A DNA stretch of 64,000 bases, from positions 1-64,000 of the forward strand of contig UQMF01000011.1 in the NCBI GenBank assembly GCA_900542145.1, written 5' to 3'. This stretch comes from an uncultured Oscillospiraceae bacterium. Lineage in GTDB: Bacteria; Bacillota; Clostridia; Oscillospirales; Ruminococcaceae. Below are positions 1 through 9,343 of this stretch, in pieces (position 1 is the stretch's first letter; every line of letters starts with the position of its first letter). The notes under the pieces are model-generated. The model was not told where the DNA came from and did no database searches. It was given only the letters and a program-made list of their open reading frames with translations. Position numbers and translations under genes: made by a program.

Positions 1-390
1 GAAATTTCATTTTTTTCAATTTCTACTGGTAATTTCAGCTGATATGCTGTATAATATCCTTGTGGGGTTTGTTTTTTCACAATTACATTATACCACAAAA
101 AAAGTTGCATCCTTTCTTTTTCTGGATGCAGCCTTTTCTTTTGTTTTTTACAGCGCCTGCGATGTCAACAAAACAGTGGTCTGCGGCGTTCGCCGGCGCA
201 GTTCTTTGCGCAGGCGCGCTTATGTAGAGAGCCTGATTTAACAGCATAAACAGAAATGGGCGTACTTAGCGTTGCACCCATTTTCTAATTTTAGCACTTA
301 TTCCGGCAGCTATTGGCTGCTTAGATAACATATGCTGCGTTTCATTTTCTTACATTCAGGAAGAGAAAGGCGACAATTAAGCCGATTTTA
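1..390. other. non-coding stretch before the dockerin gene
   Basis: No convincing gene is visible here. The stretch holds a bidirectional terminator-like hairpin near 97-150 and a weaker AAATGGG/CCCATTT hairpin around 255-285. The only open frame (44-241) has no ribosome site and an unconvincing composition, so it is not called. Confidence 0.5.
97..150. terminator. bidirectional terminator
   Basis: GCATCC (107-112) pairs with GGATGC (124-129) across an 11-base loop. T-rich runs follow on both strands: T-rich bases after 131 on the plus strand, and a T7 run (complement of A at 97-103) on the minus strand. The minus-strand reading is the better terminator. Confidence 0.6.
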
Positions 391-419
391 TTGACTTTAT
401 TACTCACTTTCTGTATAAT
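391..419 (+). promoter_or_regulatory. promoter of the dockerin protein gene
   Basis: TTGACT (391-396) and TATAAT (414-419) are separated by exactly 17 bases, close to the vegetative sigma consensus. A strong ribosome site (GGAGGAG) lies between this and the start codon at 469. Confidence 0.8.
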
Positions 420-468
420 AAATAAATAAGAAAGATTTGTAATATGTTTACATTTCGGAGGAGAACAA

Positions 469-3400
469 ATGAAAATAAGAACACACATATCAAAAGCGCT
501 GTCGCTGCTTACTTCGGCGGCGATAGCTGTAGGCTGCATTCCTGCGCTGGAGCTTCCGGCTGCCGCAGAAAGCCCGGATACCAGCCAGGTATCGCTGTCA
601 AAAAACCAGAAAACATACGGTGACGGCTGGTTCTGGAACGGCGAAAGTCTGCTGATTTACGGCGCGAGCTTTGACGTGCCGGAGAATACCGCTTATTTCG
701 GGAATTTCAACGGATTTGCTGCAGGCGATACCATCAAGGTGCTTGTTGAGGGACTGAATGAGATAACCCTCGCAGACGGCGCAGTATTCGTTGATTCAGA
801 CCAAATTCCGCTCAGCGTTGACGGATCCAGCTACATGGAAGTTTCCGGAAGCGGCGTGCTGTTTTCCGGCGCTGACGCGGACTACTACGGCGGAGTTATC
901 AACGCACAGGGCGCGGTCACGCTGTTTGACGCGCCGACCCTTGTGATAAAGGGGGGACAGGTACTCGCGCCGAAAGGCACTGTGATTTCAGACGGCGGAA
1001 ATCAGGCGTCCTCGATCGGGATAGAAAGCGCAAACGTTAAGGCTAAGTCGTATGGCGCGGCGGAGGTATCCGGTTTAAAATCCCACCTGGAATTTCCGGA
1101 GGGCTGCGGAGAAATCGCAAATCTGAATCTGGATACCTGCACCGCTTATATTTCCGGGACTGATTTTACAACGAACTTTGATTTTAAGCAGTCGGTCGTG
1201 ATTTTTCAGAATGTAAGCATTGCGGACGCCGCATCTCTCACTGTAAATTCAGACTACAAAAGTTATGATACCGGCAAAGGCGGCACTGTATTCTGCAATG
1301 AATTTCTGTCCGACACCAGATACTCCGTTGGCGACTATGATGTTGGAGTACTCTCCGAGGGCAACCACAGCGGAATGTACTATGACGGCAGCCAGGCTCT
1401 TCGCGTCCCCGCGAAATCGACCGTAACCGGCGCAAACTATATCACCTCGCCGAACCGGGTTGTGCTGGTTGTCGGGTCCGTAGACAGCGTCACAAGGCTT
1501 GCAAATATCAATGACGCATCTGCCGCTGGGATGACTCGTGCTCCGGCTACTCCTGTCGCAAATAATGACGCATATGTCACTGACGCGGTGATCACTGCAA
1601 TATCCACCGGCAAGGGAGGGGTCACACAGTATTATGCTGCAAATGGCGCTATTTCGTTATACCGTGTATCCTTAACCAACTCATCGCTGTTCGCAGATGG
1701 TGTGGAGACAATTCGTGCACTTTTAGCAGAAAGAAACACGCCCAGCTCATTCATTGCTGTCGGAGAAGAGAAGGGAAAAATATTAATCAGCCCCTATAAA
1801 TACTGCAAGTATGATTTTACCGGCAATGTCATATCGGAACAATATTGCGGCATAAGTTGTTCCTCGATAGGCGGCAGGGCAACAGGTAACGGCTTCGGAT
1901 TTGATTTCGACACAGTGATCGATGGAAAAATTACAGAAGTTCTTGGAAAAGGTGCTATTACCAGTATCCAGATACGAAACGGCAGCTACTGGTGCGGCAA
2001 AAGCTCTACCAGATTGACCCCTTCTGACAACTATCCAAACGGAAGGGTTTTTGTCCACCCTGACGCCATAGACACAACATACATCTATTCTGCACTGAGC
2101 GGAACCGACAAGTATTACGAGTATACCCAGCTTCCGCTGAACACTGATAACAAATTCTATATAGGCAGGCAGATATATGAACCGTATATCAATGTTATTG
2201 AACCTAAGAATAAAACGCTGACACGCGGCGGCACGACAGAAATTGCATATGTCGCATACGGGTGTACTGATCCGGTTCTCGAATGGGTGAACGCTGACGG
2301 CGAAGTTATCTCCGCCCCCGATGGCATAAAAGCTTCGCTGGGTGACACTTCCACTGACAGAAAGGTGAGCATAACCACTGATTATGATGTGCCTGAGGAA
2401 ACGGTGCGCTTCCGGATAAGGAGCGGAGACGGAAATAATATCGTATCAAATGTCCTTGAACTTACCACAGGGAAATATAATTTTATGATGGATTTCCGGG
2501 ACAGCAATTTCAGAAAAAAATGGAAGTTCGGCGTTGAGGTCACCGACCCCGCCAATAATTACGCTGGCACAAACTGGAGATGGTATGGCAAGGACACTAC
2601 AGAAAACGGAGTTTCCTACAAGGCGAAAACACTGGTGCTGGAAGACGGCTTCAGCCATGTGACTGACTCCGAGGCTTGCCGCGTTGGAATTGCCCTGCCG
2701 GACGGCGCAACGCTCATCGTCGCAGGCGACTGCGAGGTACAGGCGTATACCATGCCAATTAAATGCGAAGGTTCGCTGACAGTGATAAATTCCGGCGACA
2801 AACGAAATACCATATCGCTGCTTTTTACTTACGATAGGATTCTGGAAGCTCCTCCTGCTGACCCTAACACTGATCAGTTTCAGTATCCTACGATTTCTGG
2901 CTGCTTTGAGACAGCTGGAGATCTCTCTGTAACCGGCTGCGACATAAAATCCAATGTTGGTTACAGTAACTATTTAAAGGCGGACGGCAGCATGGAACTT
3001 GCAGATATGTCGCTCACTGTCCCCGATGGAACGCCCTGGGCAGCTCCAACAGCTCTGTATGCGAAAGGCAGGCTGTTGATAAAGCCTGATGTTGTGCTGG
3101 ATACTCTTCCGGCGACAATAAGCTTCGGTTCGCTCAAAATAGGCGAGGTATCGGAGCTTTCCGAGCTTACAGACCTGTCCGACAACAAGGTATACGGTGC
3201 GGAAGATCTGGTTTCAATGCCTGCGGCGTCAGCGTTATACGAGCTTTCTTCCAATGGAAACCCGCTGAAGCTCGTCACCACGCCGCTCACCGCGGATAAC
3301 ACTCTTGAAAACCTTCAGTTCTGCAAGGACGTATACGGAACAAGCAGCGGCTCTATAGACCTGAACGATCTGGGCGCAGTCTCCGGCGGCAGCGGAAAAT

Positions 3401-5643
3401 ACAAGTTCGCCCCTGTCGGCAGCCTGCCGTCATGGCTTACTGTTAAGGGCGATGATTCCGTAGAATACGCTCTCCCGAACGAGGACATGGAGCAGACCTC
3501 GGTGAAGTTCACAGTTACAGACGCCGACCCGGAACTTGCCATTCCCGGAGACAGCGTGGAATTGACGCTGAATTTTGGTCCGGTCAATAGGATATACTAC
3601 ATCAGATATTACAAGCCGGAAAACGGAACTATTACGGTAACTTCGTCCGCTCTCGGAAAAACCGTGGAGACTAGTGAAGCGTCCGGGCGTATTCTCTGTG
3701 AAACTCCGGTTATTCCCGGCGAAGACGCTGTTGTTACCATAAGACCCGACCGTGGTTTTATAACAAGCGGCATGGAAATTGACGGTTCGCCTGTTGTTCC
3801 GGATAAAGCTCTGTCTGTTGAGGGCACAATGACTTTCAGCGCTATAGACGCGGATCACTCGGTGAGCGTAGTATTCACAGATGCCGGCGCCCCCGGCTTT
3901 GAGGAATACTGCACGTTCTCGCTTGACAGCTCTCTTGAAGACATAGCGGACAGATTCAGCCTCAAATATACCGAGTCCGGCAAAACCGTCACCAGACCGC
4001 TGTCCGAGCCGCAGACAGTCAGAACGAACACGGAAATAAAAATCATCGCGGACACCGGCACGGAATATTACCTTGAAAATGCGGCGCTGGGCGGCGATGA
4101 TGTAGAATTGCAGTTCGACTCCGATACCATGTCGTTCTACTGCAGTCTGAGACTGCAAAAGACCGCTGCGTTCAAAGCGGACTACGGAGAGCTTTGCAAG
4201 GTCGAACTTTCCTGTGACCCCGATAGTTCAACTGTCTCAAGCGAAACAAGGGATTTTGGAGGGTACATTCCCAAGGGCGACACATACAAGTTTTCAATAC
4301 TTACGAAAAACAAAGACACCATTGCCGAGGTTTACAATGCGCTTGACCAGTCCCAGAAGCTTGAACCGGTAAGTGTAGACAGGAATGAAGACGAACGCGT
4401 GTACCACTATGAGTGGGTTATAACCGGTGACGCCAGCTGGATTCCGGTTATCGATCCACCGCGCATTCTTACAGTGAACTGCGGCGAGCACGGCACAGTC
4501 ACATCTGCGGACGACACCTTTGCAAACGGCGATACGGTAACTCTGACCGTTACTGCCGACCCGGGCTATTATGTGAAATCAACGGAGCTTAACGGCACGG
4601 CGGTTTCGCTGAACAGCGATAACGAGTATGTATTCACTATTGAGAGCGATTCCACATTCACAGCTGAGTTTGCGGAGATACCGCTGGATTCCTATGTCGT
4701 GACCGTAAACTGCGGGGAGCACGGTACAGTAACGCCCGGCACTGCTGATTATGAGAGCGGCACAGAAGTAACGCTCACAGTGACCCCAGACAGCGGCTAC
4801 CGAGTGAAGTCCGTAACGCTGGACGGCAAGGCGGTAACGCTTACAAACGGCAAGTACACATTCAAAGTCACCGCAAACTGCACGTTCGAAGCTGAGTTTG
4901 TTAAAAAAGGCGGTTCTTCCGGCGGGACTGGTGGTTCTGGCGGAAGCTCGGCCGGAGGTTCTTCAACGAGGTCTCTGCCTACGATAAACGGCATTGAAAA
5001 GAGCTGGCAGTCCATAGTTTCCGACATCAGCATGCTTCCCGAGGGTGGTTCGGCTGTTATAGCGCTGAATGGCGAGACTGTCGTTCCAGTCGAGGCCGTC
5101 AGGGCGATATCTGATGTAAAGGCTAAGGTAGAGTTTGTGGTCAGCACCGCTAAAAGCTGGATGATAGACGGCGCGAAGATAACTACAGTCTGCGCTGCGG
5201 ACTTCACCGCTCTCCCCGGGATCGCTGAAAAAACTTCGCTCCGCGGCGTGAACGGAGCAGCATTCAAGGGCGGTGATACCGGTGTCCCCGCAGTGCTGAA
5301 ACTGACGTTCCGCAAGGAATTTGCAGGGCAGTTCGCTAATGTATATAAGCTGGCGGATAACAGGCTTGTTTTCCTGCAGTGCGTTAAGATAACCGCAGAT
5401 GGAACGGCATTGATATCCGGCGTGAACGCTGCCGGCGAGTATGCTGTCATGGTGTGCGAGTACAGTGACCTCATCGGCGACATCAACAATGACGGCGTGC
5501 TCAACGCGCTTGACGCTTCGGCGATACTTAGACATATCACAGGCATTTTCGAGGGCGTGGATATACTGTTCGCCGATTTCAACAATGATGGAACAGTAAA
5601 CGCGCTGGACGCGTCCGCAATACTGAAAGCAATCATTGAGTAA
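469..5643 (+). CDS. large secreted protein with C-terminal type I dockerin
   Basis: The 1724-residue protein starts with a Sec signal peptide (KALSLLTSAAIAVGC core, likely cut after AAA near residue 33). The long middle is rich in beta-type, polar sequence and includes an Ig/cadherin-like segment around residues 945-1040. Two divergent InlB-type repeats follow (about 1332-1400 and 1410-1478), each with a CGEHGTVT motif, then a Gly/Ser linker (about 1483-1500). The C-terminus (about 1668-1724) has two calcium-loop repeats, DINNDGVLNALDASAIL and DFNNDGTVNALDASAIL, the hallmark of a type I dockerin. Known dockerins bind cohesins of a scaffoldin, so this is probably a cellulosome/amylosome-like or cell-surface component. 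No catalytic domain is recognised. It has its own promoter and no operon partner. Confidence 0.85.
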   Translation: MKIRTHISKALSLLTSAAIAVGCIPALELPAAAESPDTSQVSLSKNQKTYGDGWFWNGESLLIYGASFDVPENTAYFGNFNGFAAGDTIKVLVEGLNEITLADGAVFVDSDQIPLSVDGSSYMEVSGSGVLFSGADADYYGGVINAQGAVTLFDAPTLVIKGGQVLAPKGTVISDGGNQASSIGIESANVKAKSYGAAEVSGLKSHLEFPEGCGEIANLNLDTCTAYISGTDFTTNFDFKQSVVIFQNVSIADAASLTVNSDYKSYDTGKGGTVFCNEFLSDTRYSVGDYDVGVLSEGNHSGMYYDGSQALRVPAKSTVTGANYITSPNRVVLVVGSVDSVTRLANINDASAAGMTRAPATPVANNDAYVTDAVITAISTGKGGVTQYYAANGAISLYRVSLTNSSLFADGVETIRALLAERNTPSSFIAVGEEKGKILISPYKYCKYDFTGNVISEQYCGISCSSIGGRATGNGFGFDFDTVIDGKITEVLGKGAITSIQIRNGSYWCGKSSTRLTPSDNYPNGRVFVHPDAIDTTYIYSALSGTDKYYEYTQLPLNTDNKFYIGRQIYEPYINVIEPKNKTLTRGGTTEIAYVAYGCTDPVLEWVNADGEVISAPDGIKASLGDTSTDRKVSITTDYDVPEETVRFRIRSGDGNNIVSNVLELTTGKYNFMMDFRDSNFRKKWKFGVEVTDPANNYAGTNWRWYGKDTTENGVSYKAKTLVLEDGFSHVTDSEACRVGIALPDGATLIVAGDCEVQAYTMPIKCEGSLTVINSGDKRNTISLLFTYDRILEAPPADPNTDQFQYPTISGCFETAGDLSVTGCDIKSNVGYSNYLKADGSMELADMSLTVPDGTPWAAPTALYAKGRLLIKPDVVLDTLPATISFGSLKIGEVSELSELTDLSDNKVYGAEDLVSMPAASALYELSSNGNPLKLVTTPLTADNTLENLQFCKDVYGTSSGSIDLNDLGAVSGGSGKYKFAPVGSLPSWLTVKGDDSVEYALPNEDMEQTSVKFTVTDADPELAIPGDSVELTLNFGPVNRIYYIRYYKPENGTITVTSSALGKTVETSEASGRILCETPVIPGEDAVVTIRPDRGFITSGMEIDGSPVVPDKALSVEGTMTFSAIDADHSVSVVFTDAGAPGFEEYCTFSLDSSLEDIADRFSLKYTESGKTVTRPLSEPQTVRTNTEIKIIADTGTEYYLENAALGGDDVELQFDSDTMSFYCSLRLQKTAAFKADYGELCKVELSCDPDSSTVSSETRDFGGYIPKGDTYKFSILTKNKDTIAEVYNALDQSQKLEPVSVDRNEDERVYHYEWVITGDASWIPVIDPPRILTVNCGEHGTVTSADDTFANGDTVTLTVTADPGYYVKSTELNGTAVSLNSDNEYVFTIESDSTFTAEFAEIPLDSYVVTVNCGEHGTVTPGTADYESGTEVTLTVTPDSGYRVKSVTLDGKAVTLTNGKYTFKVTANCTFEAEFVKKGGSSGGTGGSGGSSAGGSSTRSLPTINGIEKSWQSIVSDISMLPEGGSAVIALNGETVVPVEAVRAISDVKAKVEFVVSTAKSWMIDGAKITTVCAADFTALPGIAEKTSLRGVNGAAFKGGDTGVPAVLKLTFRKEFAGQFANVYKLADNRLVFLQCVKITADGTALISGVNAAGEYAVMVCEYSDLIGDINNDGVLNALDASAILRHITGIFEGVDILFADFNNDGTVNALDASAILKAIIE

Positions 5644-5680
5644 CTCTCTGAAAATGCAATAAAGAGGCGCTGTAAAAAAA

Positions 5681-5731
5681 ATCAACACCCAAGCCCGAGC
5701 AACCATCCTATGGAAGCTCGGGCTTGTTGAT
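5681..5731 (-). terminator. strong hairpin, terminator for minus-strand transcription
   Basis: AAGCCCGAGC (5691-5700) pairs with GCTCGGGCTT (5716-5725), extended by ATCAACA/TGTTGAT on the outside. On the minus strand the stem is followed directly by a T8 run (complement of A at 5673-5680). On the plus strand the following A-rich bases do not suit a terminator. Confidence 0.6.
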
Positions 5732-5973
5732 GCTGAAAAAAAGAAGCATGAACCGAAAAAAGTGTATAACAAACAAGCCGGCGGGGAAATGCCATGCACA
5801 AAATGTAATAAATATTGAATCAGGCAGCAGACCTGAAAGTCATTTTTTTCAGATGGAACTTATGAAGATTAAAACCGCAGGAAATCATGCCGAACTCAAG
5901 AAAAAGCGGCTTGAGGCTGAATGCCGAACCGTGTAAATGCCAATAATACCCACAGAAAATGAGGTATGAGCAC

Positions 5974-6222
5974 ATGAAAAGAACACACGGATTAGACGAG
6001 CGAGAGATGGAACTGGTGAAGCTGCTGATGGCAGACTGCCAGACCAACTTGTTGGTCTGAGCCACCGGAGACATTCAGGCAAAGCTGAAAAAGCTGTTTG
6101 CCGGAACCATCGAGCAGATGCTCGAGGCAGAAATGGACGAACATCTCGGTTACGAGAAGAACTCTATAGCCGGGAATAATTCCGGTAACAGTCGCAAACA
6201 GGATGTTTCTGTCACTCCGTGA
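5974..6222 (+). pseudogene. IS256-family transposase remnant
   Basis: The frame from ATG 5974 reads like the N-terminus of mutator-type (IS256) transposases, including KLKKLFAGTIEQMLEAEMDE and HLGYEKNS. A TGA stop interrupts it at 6058-6060, and similarity stops near 6195 after GNNSGNS, so most of the DDE catalytic domain is absent. The stop lies in about 18 extra bases that form a perfect palindrome with the preceding sequence (6040-6059). The gene is dead by truncation regardless of that stop. Confidence 0.8.
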
Positions 6223-6695
6223 CACCTCCCCCACTGGGGGAGGCCACCTCAAACTCCCGGAGTTTATCCGCTGGAAGATACCGGTGAAGTAGAAAAGCAG
6301 CGAATTGACTCCGCTGCTCTTCACCGTATATCTTGCAGCCGCGTCGGGGCGCTCTCCAGCGTTGCCCTGTTTCGCTGCATTTTTAGCTTTGGTACGTTTT
6401 TCGGGATTATTCGCGTTTACACAGTTGTTTTTTCAGACCCATAACGTCATATACACAAAGCCAAAATCGCAAATCTGTTTCTGATAAACGGCTTTGTAAA
6501 GCCCTTATACAATCAGAAACAATGTGCCGTTTTCGAGTGGGAATATCTTCAGCACTAATTTCTTATATTATCTTTTTAGCTTTGCAAATACATTATAACT
6601 GTTATTTCTATATAAATCGCACACAAGGAATGGCACTATATGAAATGCAACGCTTATTATGAGAAAAATCAAAAGCGTATAAGATGTGAATTGTT
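6223..6695. other. intergenic wreckage with a G/C hairpin
   Basis: No gene is recognised. CCTCCCCC (6225-6232) and GGGGGAGG (6236-6243) form a tight hairpin directly after the transposase remnant, a motif that looks like a short dispersed repeat. The remainder is A+T-rich with scattered stops on both strands. Confidence 0.5.
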
Positions 6696-6699
6696 GGAC

Positions 6700-6728
6700 T
6701 TGACAACCACACCGTACTGTGATATACT
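6700..6728 (+). promoter_or_regulatory. consensus promoter of an orphan transcript
   Basis: TTGACA (6700-6705), 17 bases, then TATACT (6723-6728). No coding sequence follows; the transcript would end about 130 bases later at a strong terminator. Confidence 0.75.
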
Positions 6729-6734
6729 GTTTTC

Positions 6735-6866
6735 ATGAGGTTAAACAAACGGCTTTATAGAGCGGTAAATCCGGTCGCAGGTTTCTCCTGTCACGGGTCA
6801 TCTCGACCAAATAAGCACGGTAATTTTGATACAATGGTATCTGAAACTACCGTGCTTTTTCTTTTT
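6735..6866 (+). ncRNA. putative small RNA or terminated leader
   Basis: The interval is bounded by a consensus promoter and by a terminator hairpin, GCACGGTA (6815-6822) with TACCGTGC (6848-6855) followed by T5-C-T5. Inside are a short CAGG/CCTG hairpin and a GGTCG/CGACC pairing. No plausible open frame with a ribosome site is present. The family is not recognised. The terminator loop contains ATTTTGATACAA and GTATC, also found in the terminator loop at 19238-19287. Confidence 0.45.
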
Positions 6867-6985
6867 GCCTAAAATCCTTTAATAAAGGGTTTTCGGGCTT
6901 TTTTCTTTTTATGGATAGTTTTGTTGTGCCGTTTTCCCTGCTCCGCAGAGAGGAGATAACGTCAATTTCGTGGCTAAAACAAGTC

Positions 6986-7021
6986 ACTCTGAAACTATTC
7001 TTACAGGAATAGTTTCAGAGT
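6986..7021. repeat. perfect 15-bp palindromic hairpin
   Basis: ACTCTGAAACTATTC (6986-7000) and its exact reverse complement (7007-7021) are separated by TTACAG. There is no T-run, so it is not a good terminator. An operator or recombinase-binding site next to the hsdS fragments is possible but unproven. Confidence 0.6.
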
Positions 7022-7187
7022 AAGTGGAAAAGTTTCATTGTGAAATGAATAATTCAGAGTACATTATAGTTAGCGGTTGCGTTGTTGATTTTTTGGCGGA
7101 GCATTCATTTATTCAACAATATTGCCCAGAAGCACTCCAAACTTGCAATAGGAATCAACCATGTTTGCAAAAAATGACTGAATATCA

Positions 7188-7940
7188 TTGTGCTGTGATG
7201 GTTTTAAGATAAATGATAATTTACAGCAGCAACTACGTCTGCTGTACGACTACTGGTTCACGCAATTTGACTTTCCAGACGAGTGCGGCAAGCCTTATCG
7301 GTCAAATGGCGGCAAAATGGTGTGGAACGAGCAACTCAAGCGTGATATTCCGGTTGGTTGGACAGTTGCTTCTATTGTTGATAACCCACTTTCCTCGATC
7401 ATTAAACCTGGAATAGAGCGGTTCACATCAAAAAAATACCTTGCGACTGCTGATGTAAACGGTACAAGCATATCAAATGGATCTTTGATAGAGTACGAAA
7501 CTCGTGAAAGTCGAGCTAATATGCAACCTACAATCAATAGCGTTTGGTTTGCCAAGATGAAAAACAGTGTCAAACACCTTTTCCTCAATAAGGGAATGCA
7601 AACCTTAATTGAAAACACTATCTTATCAACGGGATTTTGCGGCATTCAATGCTCCGAAGTATCTTTTGAATACATATCCTCCTTTGTTTCAAGCAATTAC
7701 TTTGAAACAACTAAGGATATTTTGGCTCACGGTGCGACACAGGAAGCAGTGAACAATGAGGATATGCAGTCTATCAAACTCATCATACCTAATTATGGAA
7801 CTCTAAGCTGCTTTCATGAAGTCTGCAAAGGAATTTACGCACAGATGAGTAAAAACATCTGTGAGAACTGTGAGTTGGTCGCAATTCGTGACTGGCTACT
7901 CCCTATGTTGATGAACGGGCAGGCTGTGGTGGAAGACTAA
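7188..7940 (+). pseudogene. hsdS: HsdS specificity subunit, C-terminal half, detached and inverted
   Basis: This 250-residue frame matches the second half of a type I restriction specificity subunit. It has the central conserved helix (KINDNLQQQLRLLYDYWF), a QFDFP/GKPYRSNGGKMVWNEQLK linker, a second target-recognition domain and the closing helix ending LPMLMNGQAVVED. It has no proper start: TTG 7188 is only the first available codon, and no first recognition domain precedes it. The missing half lies head-on at 7937-8476, and the two ends share the repeat TAAATGATAATTTA. In its present orientation this piece cannot be expressed as a normal HsdS. Confidence 0.8.
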
Positions 7941-7959
7941 GCCGCTAAATTATCATTTA
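7210..7959. other. candidate invertible hsdS segment bounded by 14-bp inverted repeats
   Basis: TAAATGATAATTTA at 7210-7223 recurs as its reverse complement at 7946-7959. Both copies are read in the same codon frame by the two hsdS halves (NDNL in each). Flipping the segment would join the minus-strand N-half directly and in frame to QQQLRLLYDYW and rebuild a specificity subunit of about 410 residues, the normal size. Inversion itself has not been observed. Confidence 0.6.
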
Positions 7960-8476
7960 CCGCATTGTTTATTTCAATTTTCCGTATAATTGGGTAAATA
8001 CAATCTATCACCTTTTGCTGCTCTTCCTTCGATGGGAGATTGACTTCTATTTCGCCCAGCACCTCTTGGTTAATGTTATTGATACTGGTCTGATGTGTAT
8101 TAGAGAAACGCTTTCTGAAAATAGGTGATTTGAAAAGTAGAAGTAGATATAGAGGTATTGCAATTTCGTTATTTGGTCGAAACCGAATACAGAAACCTGA
8201 AAACGTAATCATTTCAGAAACCTCACTGATTATTATTGTTCTACCAACGAGAGCTTTGTTACCGTTAGATCTAACAAACAGTATATCGCCATCTTTTAAA
8301 GTACATTCCTCGGGTACAATCGCTTTATCAATTTCAGATAAATTGGATAAATCAGCAAAATAACGGTCGCCAAAATTGGGTATTCCAATCATCTTGCATC
8401 CTTTAGATACCCTATCTGCGCTAAAGTTTATACCATTTTTGAAAGAGCCTATTTCCTTAAGTTTAACCTTAATCAT
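7937..8476 (-). CDS. hsdS: HsdS specificity subunit, N-terminal half (single recognition domain)
   Basis: The 179-residue product has one HsdS target-recognition domain (starting KLKEIGSFKNGINF, with KDGDILFVRSNGNKALVGR) and the start of the central helix (KEEQQKVIDCIYPIIRKIEINNAVNDNL), then stops at AA-stop just past the repeat shared with the inverted half. HsdS proteins normally have two such domains and about 400 residues. Its start overlaps the hsdM stop by 8 bases, the usual hsdM-hsdS arrangement. A half-length HsdS can in principle dimerise, but the adjacent HsdM is truncated, so activity is doubtful. Confidence 0.8.
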   Translation of the reverse strand: MIKVKLKEIGSFKNGINFSADRVSKGCKMIGIPNFGDRYFADLSNLSEIDKAIVPEECTLKDGDILFVRSNGNKALVGRTIIISEVSEMITFSGFCIRFRPNNEIAIPLYLLLLFKSPIFRKRFSNTHQTSINNINQEVLGEIEVNLPSKEEQQKVIDCIYPIIRKIEINNAVNDNLAA

Positions 8477-9302
8477 ACTTCACCTTCTTCAGCTGCTCCA
8501 TAATCTCAGTTTGCAGAGCATTGCCCTGGGAAAATAATTCCTGCAGATTGGCAGAGTATTCTGCCATTTTCGCATTAAACTCATCTTGTGTCAGTTCAAC
8601 ATAGTCGATTTTTACATCGAAATACTGGCCAGCAGCAAGGGAATATTTCTTTGCTTTGATTTCATCGTATGTAACAGCAACGGAGAAATCGTCCACGGCT
8701 TCTCTATTTCGAAATGTGGTGATGATCTTCTCTATTTCTTCTGGACGGAGTCTGCGTTTCTGCAAATTACCGTCTTTGTATTCCTCGCCGAGCTTTGAAG
8801 CATCTATCAGAACCACCTTGTCAGCCGTTCTTGAATTATCAAAGAACAGAACGGAAACGTTAGTACCCGTATTGGCAAATACGTTAGATGGCATACTTAC
8901 AACACCATAAATTATTTTTTGGTCAACAATATGCTTTAACACCTTGCCAGCAACACTTGATTTAGCAGTTAAAAAGCCAGTTGGCACAACAATAGCACCT
9001 TTCCCATTTCCTTTAAGCGAATTAATAACGTGCTGGATAAACAACGTATAAATCGCCATTTTATCAATATCTTTCTTAGGGATTGTTGGAACGCCCGCCC
9101 AAAATCTTGCAGGCATAGCGGCGATTTTTTCTCTTGTGTCAGAGAAATCCATTTTGAACGGAGGGTTGGAAACTACAAAGTCAAATGTTCTCAAAGCATG
9201 CCCATCATCACTCTTGTGGTAAGGTGCAACTAGTGTGTCGCCTTGAATCGCATGGTCAAGAGAAGAAACCAAACCATTCAAAATCAAGTTAAGTTTCAGC
9301 AT
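8469..9302 (-). pseudogene. hsdM: HsdM adenine methyltransferase, N-terminally truncated
   Basis: This frame covers the C-terminal part of a type I DNA methyltransferase: the catalytic NPPF motif near residue 47 (VVSNPPFKMDF), the KGAIVVPTGFL and VSMPSNVFANTGTNVSVLFF strands, and the C-terminal helix. The N-terminal helical domain and the SAM-binding motif I are missing, so the 277-residue piece is roughly half normal length (about 500). No hsdR is nearby. ATG 9302 has no ribosome site but sits just behind a promoter-like sequence. Confidence 0.85.
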
Positions 9303-9314
9303 CTTGTTATTTGT

Positions 9315-9343
9315 ATTATACCATAAAATCTACATATTTACAA
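9315..9343 (-). promoter_or_regulatory. promoter-like sequence reading into truncated hsdM
   Basis: On the minus strand TTGTAA (9343-9338), 17 bases, TATAAT (9320-9315). It lies at the truncation point of hsdM, so the remnant hsdM-hsdS could still be transcribed. Confidence 0.5.

Noticed and set aside
5724..5936. Lys-rich frame between the hairpin and the transposase remnant
   Set aside because: No ribosome site and no family resemblance; likely chance sequence in an A-rich stretch.
7024..7212. 62-residue frame before the displaced hsdS half
   Set aside because: Unrelated to HsdS, in another frame, and with no ribosome site; probably chance.
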